NCBI GenBank assembly: GCA_026396495.1
Contig: JAPLWR010000021.1
Location: 1-8,439 of the forward strand
Origin: Candidatus Magasanikiibacteriota bacterium
GTDB lineage: Bacteria > Patescibacteriota > Patescibacteriia > Magasanikbacterales > UBA10003
DNA length: 8,439 nucleotides
Direction of reading: 5' to 3'
Within the stretch, counting starts at the first letter, position 1. Each line of letters starts with the position of its first letter. The notes beneath the pieces were generated by a model, which was not told the DNA's origin, searched no databases, and was given only the letters and a program-made list of their open reading frames with translations. The position numbers and the translations under genes were made by a program. Below, piece by piece: positions 7,086 through 8,439 of the stretch.

Positions 7086-7114
7086 AAAAATTAATAATTA
7101 AGAATTTTGTTTGT

Positions 7115-8179
7115 ATGGCAAAAAAAGTTAACAATGAAAGATTTGAAGCCGCAGAAGAAGCAATGCGCCAAATTAAAGAACGGTTTGGTGATGGTTCTAT
7201 CATGCGTTTGGGGGAAGCTAAAAAGATGCAAGTAGATACAGTTCCTACAGGTTGTTTATCATTAGATTTAGCCTTAGGCGTGGGAGGAATGCCTCGCGGT
7301 CGCATTATTGAAATCTTTGGGCCAGAAGCATCTGGAAAAACCACTTTAGCTTTACATGTAGTAGCAGAATTACAAAAAATGGGTGGAGTAGCAGCTTTTG
7401 TGGATGCGGAACACGCTCTTGATCCAGATTATTCTGCTAAAATTGGAGTTAAAACCAATGAACTTTTAATTTCTCAACCAGACACAGGGGAACAAGCCTT
7501 GGAAATTGTGGAAACCTTAATCCGTTCTAATGGAGTAGATATTATTGTAGTTGACTCTGTAGCGGCCCTAGTTCCTAAAGCCGAAATTGAAGGAGATATG
7601 GGAGATTCTCACATGGGTTTGCAAGCCAGATTAATGAGCCAGGCTTTAAGAAAACTTACTGGTATTATTAGTAAGTCCAATACTGTTTTAATTTTTATTA
7701 ATCAAACTCGTTTGAAGATTGGCGTTTTCTTCGGTAATCCAGAAACTACTACTGGTGGAACAGCTCTGAAATTTTATTGTTCTGTCCGCGTGGAAGTTAG
7801 ACGCGCTGCTCAAATTAAAATGGGAGAAAAAATTATTGGTAATCGTGTCAAAGTCAAAATTGTTAAAAATAAAGTTGCCGCACCTTTTAGAACTTGTGAG
7901 TTTGATATCATGTACAATGAAGGTATCTCTATTTCTGGAGATTTATTAGATTTAGGTGTAGCAGAAAAAGTTATTGCTAAATCTGGTAATTCTTATACAT
8001 ACAACGATATTAAATTGGGGGTTGGAAGAGAAACAGCTAAAGCTTTTCTTAGAGGCAATCAATCTTTAATGAAAGATATCCGTCAAGAAATTATTGCAGC
8101 GGTAAAAACTAGAGAAACTAGTGAAGACGCTGGAACAGATACCCCCAAAGACGATGATGAACCACCATTAGAAGAATAA
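7115..8179 (+). CDS. recA: Recombinase RecA
   Basis: 354 residues, full family length and intact. RecA forms the ATP-dependent filament on single-stranded DNA for homologous recombination, and its co-protease form drives LexA cleavage where LexA exists. Walker [10 protein letters not shown] is at 69-77, the catalytic Glu at 99 ([10 protein letters not shown]), Walker B IIVVDS at 143-148 (Asp147), and loop L1 around 157-164. Loop L2 spans 195-212 ([20 protein letters not shown], with Gln197 as the allosteric glutamine). KNKVAAPF (251-258) follows. The C-terminal tail is acidic ([18 protein letters not shown]), as in other RecAs. FF in L2 replaces the MF of E. coli, a small substitution. ATG 7115 gives the expected MAKK-type N-terminus. 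The 29-base gap after the RodZ-like gene has no SD and no recognisable LexA box, so expression probably depends on the ftsK promoter. A terminator follows directly; no recX or rny is next to it. Confidence 0.97.
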   Translation: MAKKVNNERFEAAEEAMRQIKERFGDGSIMRLGEAKKMQVDTVPTGCLSLDLALGVGGMPRGRIIEIFGPEASGKTTLALHVVAELQKMGGVAAFVDAEHALDPDYSAKIGVKTNELLISQPDTGEQALEIVETLIRSNGVDIIVVDSVAALVPKAEIEGDMGDSHMGLQARLMSQALRKLTGIISKSNTVLIFINQTRLKIGVFFGNPETTTGGTALKFYCSVRVEVRRAAQIKMGEKIIGNRVKVKIVKNKVAAPFRTCEFDIMYNEGISISGDLLDLGVAEKVIAKSGNSYTYNDIKLGVGRETAKAFLRGNQSLMKDIRQEIIAAVKTRETSEDAGTDTPKDDDEPPLEE

Positions 8180-8187
8180 AAGAATAC

Positions 8188-8217
8188 AAAAAACTCCGTT
8201 TTAAAACGGAGTTTTTT
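8188..8217 (+). terminator. Rho-independent terminator of the recA cluster
   Basis: A perfect 30-base palindrome: A6-CTCCG-TTTT against AAAA-CGGAG-T6, starting eight bases after the recA stop. The CTCCG/CGGAG stem, extended by A-T pairs, is followed by a T6 tract. Because it is symmetric with an A6 tract on the other side, it could also stop transcription arriving from the right. Confidence 0.9.
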
Positions 8218-8231
8218 AGTAATTATGATTT

Positions 8232-8285
8232 AAAAAAGCCCCCCCATTCACTATAAGCAGTTCTAGGCTTAGATGAATGAGAGGG
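8232..8285 (-). terminator. Rho-independent terminator of the gene entering from the right
   Basis: On the minus strand CCCTCTCATTCA pairs with TGAATGGGGGGG (12 pairs, two of them G-U in RNA). After a small internal loop TAAGC pairs with GCTTA around an 8-base loop. A single C and then T6 (plus-strand A6 at 8232-8237) follow the stem. This is a complete minus-strand terminator about 40 bases after the TAG at 8326, and it supports the idea that the right-hand reading frame is a real gene. It could also serve as the hairpin that flanks DGR variable regions. Confidence 0.75.
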
Positions 8286-8325
8286 TGCAAAGGGCGTTAG
8301 GGCTGAGGTGACACAGGTCTAAGGG

Positions 8326-8439
8326 CTAGATACTTGCCACCGCCGCCGGGTTGCGGTCGCACCAGTCGTCGTCGAGCCAGAAGTAGTCCCAGTCCCACCT
8401 ACCGTCGTGCCAGTACAGGAAGCGCACGCAGAGGGAGCC
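8326..8439 (-). CDS. C-terminal end of a putative DGR target protein (partial)
   Basis: Only the last 37 codons and TAG (8326-8328) are in the window; the gene enters from beyond 8439. The peptide is extraordinarily rich in Trp (5), Asp (7) and other aromatics: CVRFLYWHDGRWDWDY, then FWLDDDWCDRNPAAVASI. This is the style of DGR-diversified C-termini in CPR genomes, which I recall as YWNDGRWNWNYNWLDND-like with Asn at the sites filled here by His, Asp, Phe, Cys or Arg. It is about 65% GC by hand count, far above its neighbours. Its stop is followed by a good minus-strand terminator. The protein body, and so the fold (C-type lectin or Ig-like in known DGR targets), cannot be seen. The opposite-strand reading is a low-complexity Pro/Val run and is less convincing. 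Confidence 0.6.
   Translation of the reverse strand, partial: GSLCVRFLYWHDGRWDWDYFWLDDDWCDRNPAAVASI
8350..8415 (-). other. Putative DGR variable region (VR)
   Basis: Across codons 9-30 of the partial gene, 15 of 22 codons end in C and the other seven are TGG (five), GGT and AGG. The positions that would be AAC in an adenine-rich template are CAC (11), GAC (16, 18, 24), TTC (20), TGC (27), CGC (29) and an unchanged AAC (30): substitutions at codon positions 1 and 2 only, with the final C kept. Adenine-directed mutagenesis of AAC codons by a DGR reverse transcriptase gives this pattern and never a stop. The template repeat and reverse transcriptase are not in the window, so the call rests on codon pattern and recalled relatives. 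Confidence 0.55.

Noticed and set aside
7086..7114. LexA/SOS box in front of recA
   Set aside because: Neither the Gram-negative CTGT-N8-ACAG nor the Gram-positive GAAC-N4-GTTC pattern is present.
7075..7344. Minus-strand open frame opposite the start of recA
   Set aside because: Antisense shadow of a strongly conserved gene.
8341..8439. Plus-strand Pro/Val-rich open reading through the right end
   Set aside because: It has no start in the window (TAA at 8320-8322) and its low-complexity pattern is explained as the complement of the NNC/TGG-rich minus-strand gene.

Overview
The window looks like a piece of a Candidate Phyla Radiation (Patescibacteria, Parcubacteria-like) genome. This is judged from AT-rich compact genes, a very large surface protein built of Ser/Thr/Gly/Asn-rich modules behind a Sec signal peptide, a short FtsK, a minimal ftsK-rodZ-recA cluster, and few Shine-Dalgarno sequences. 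Gly codons are ordinary GGN and no in-frame TGA is read as sense, so there is no sign of the Gly-TGA code of Gracilibacteria/Absconditabacteria. The taxonomic call is an inference; no rRNA or other marker beyond RecA and FtsK is present.

Layout. (1) Positions 1-3987, minus strand: one giant secreted surface/fibre-like protein. Its start is at 3987 and its C-terminal end lies beyond position 1. A frameshift near 2047-2062 splits it into two open pieces, and it carries several internal direct repeats. (2) Positions 3988-4156: a divergent intergenic region with one extended -10 promoter facing each way and a 6-bp-arm inverted repeat in the leftward promoter. (3) Positions 4157-8179, plus strand: ftsK, broken by a frameshift exactly before its Walker B strand, then a RodZ-like HTH/TM/Ig protein and recA, all tightly packed and probably one operon. 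This is a condensed version of the spoIIIE ... ymfM(rodZ)-pgsA-cinA-recA neighbourhood of Firmicutes. (4) Positions 8188-8285: a palindromic terminator for recA and a second, opposing terminator for a gene entering from the right. (5) Positions 8326-8439, minus strand: the last 37 codons of a gene with a very different composition (about 65% GC by hand count). It has the codon signature of a diversity-generating retroelement (DGR) variable region.

How it fits together. The plus-strand block is housekeeping: chromosome pumping at division (FtsK), cell-shape/cytoskeleton linkage (RodZ-like) and recombination (RecA). It is flanked by two variable cell-surface or accessory loci: the modular repeat protein on the left and the putative DGR target on the right. 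The DGR reverse transcriptase and template repeat are not in the window. Both ends of the window fall in repeat-prone sequence (a 123-bp exact repeat at position 1, the putative variable region at 8439), so the window may be a whole contig that ended where assembly became ambiguous.
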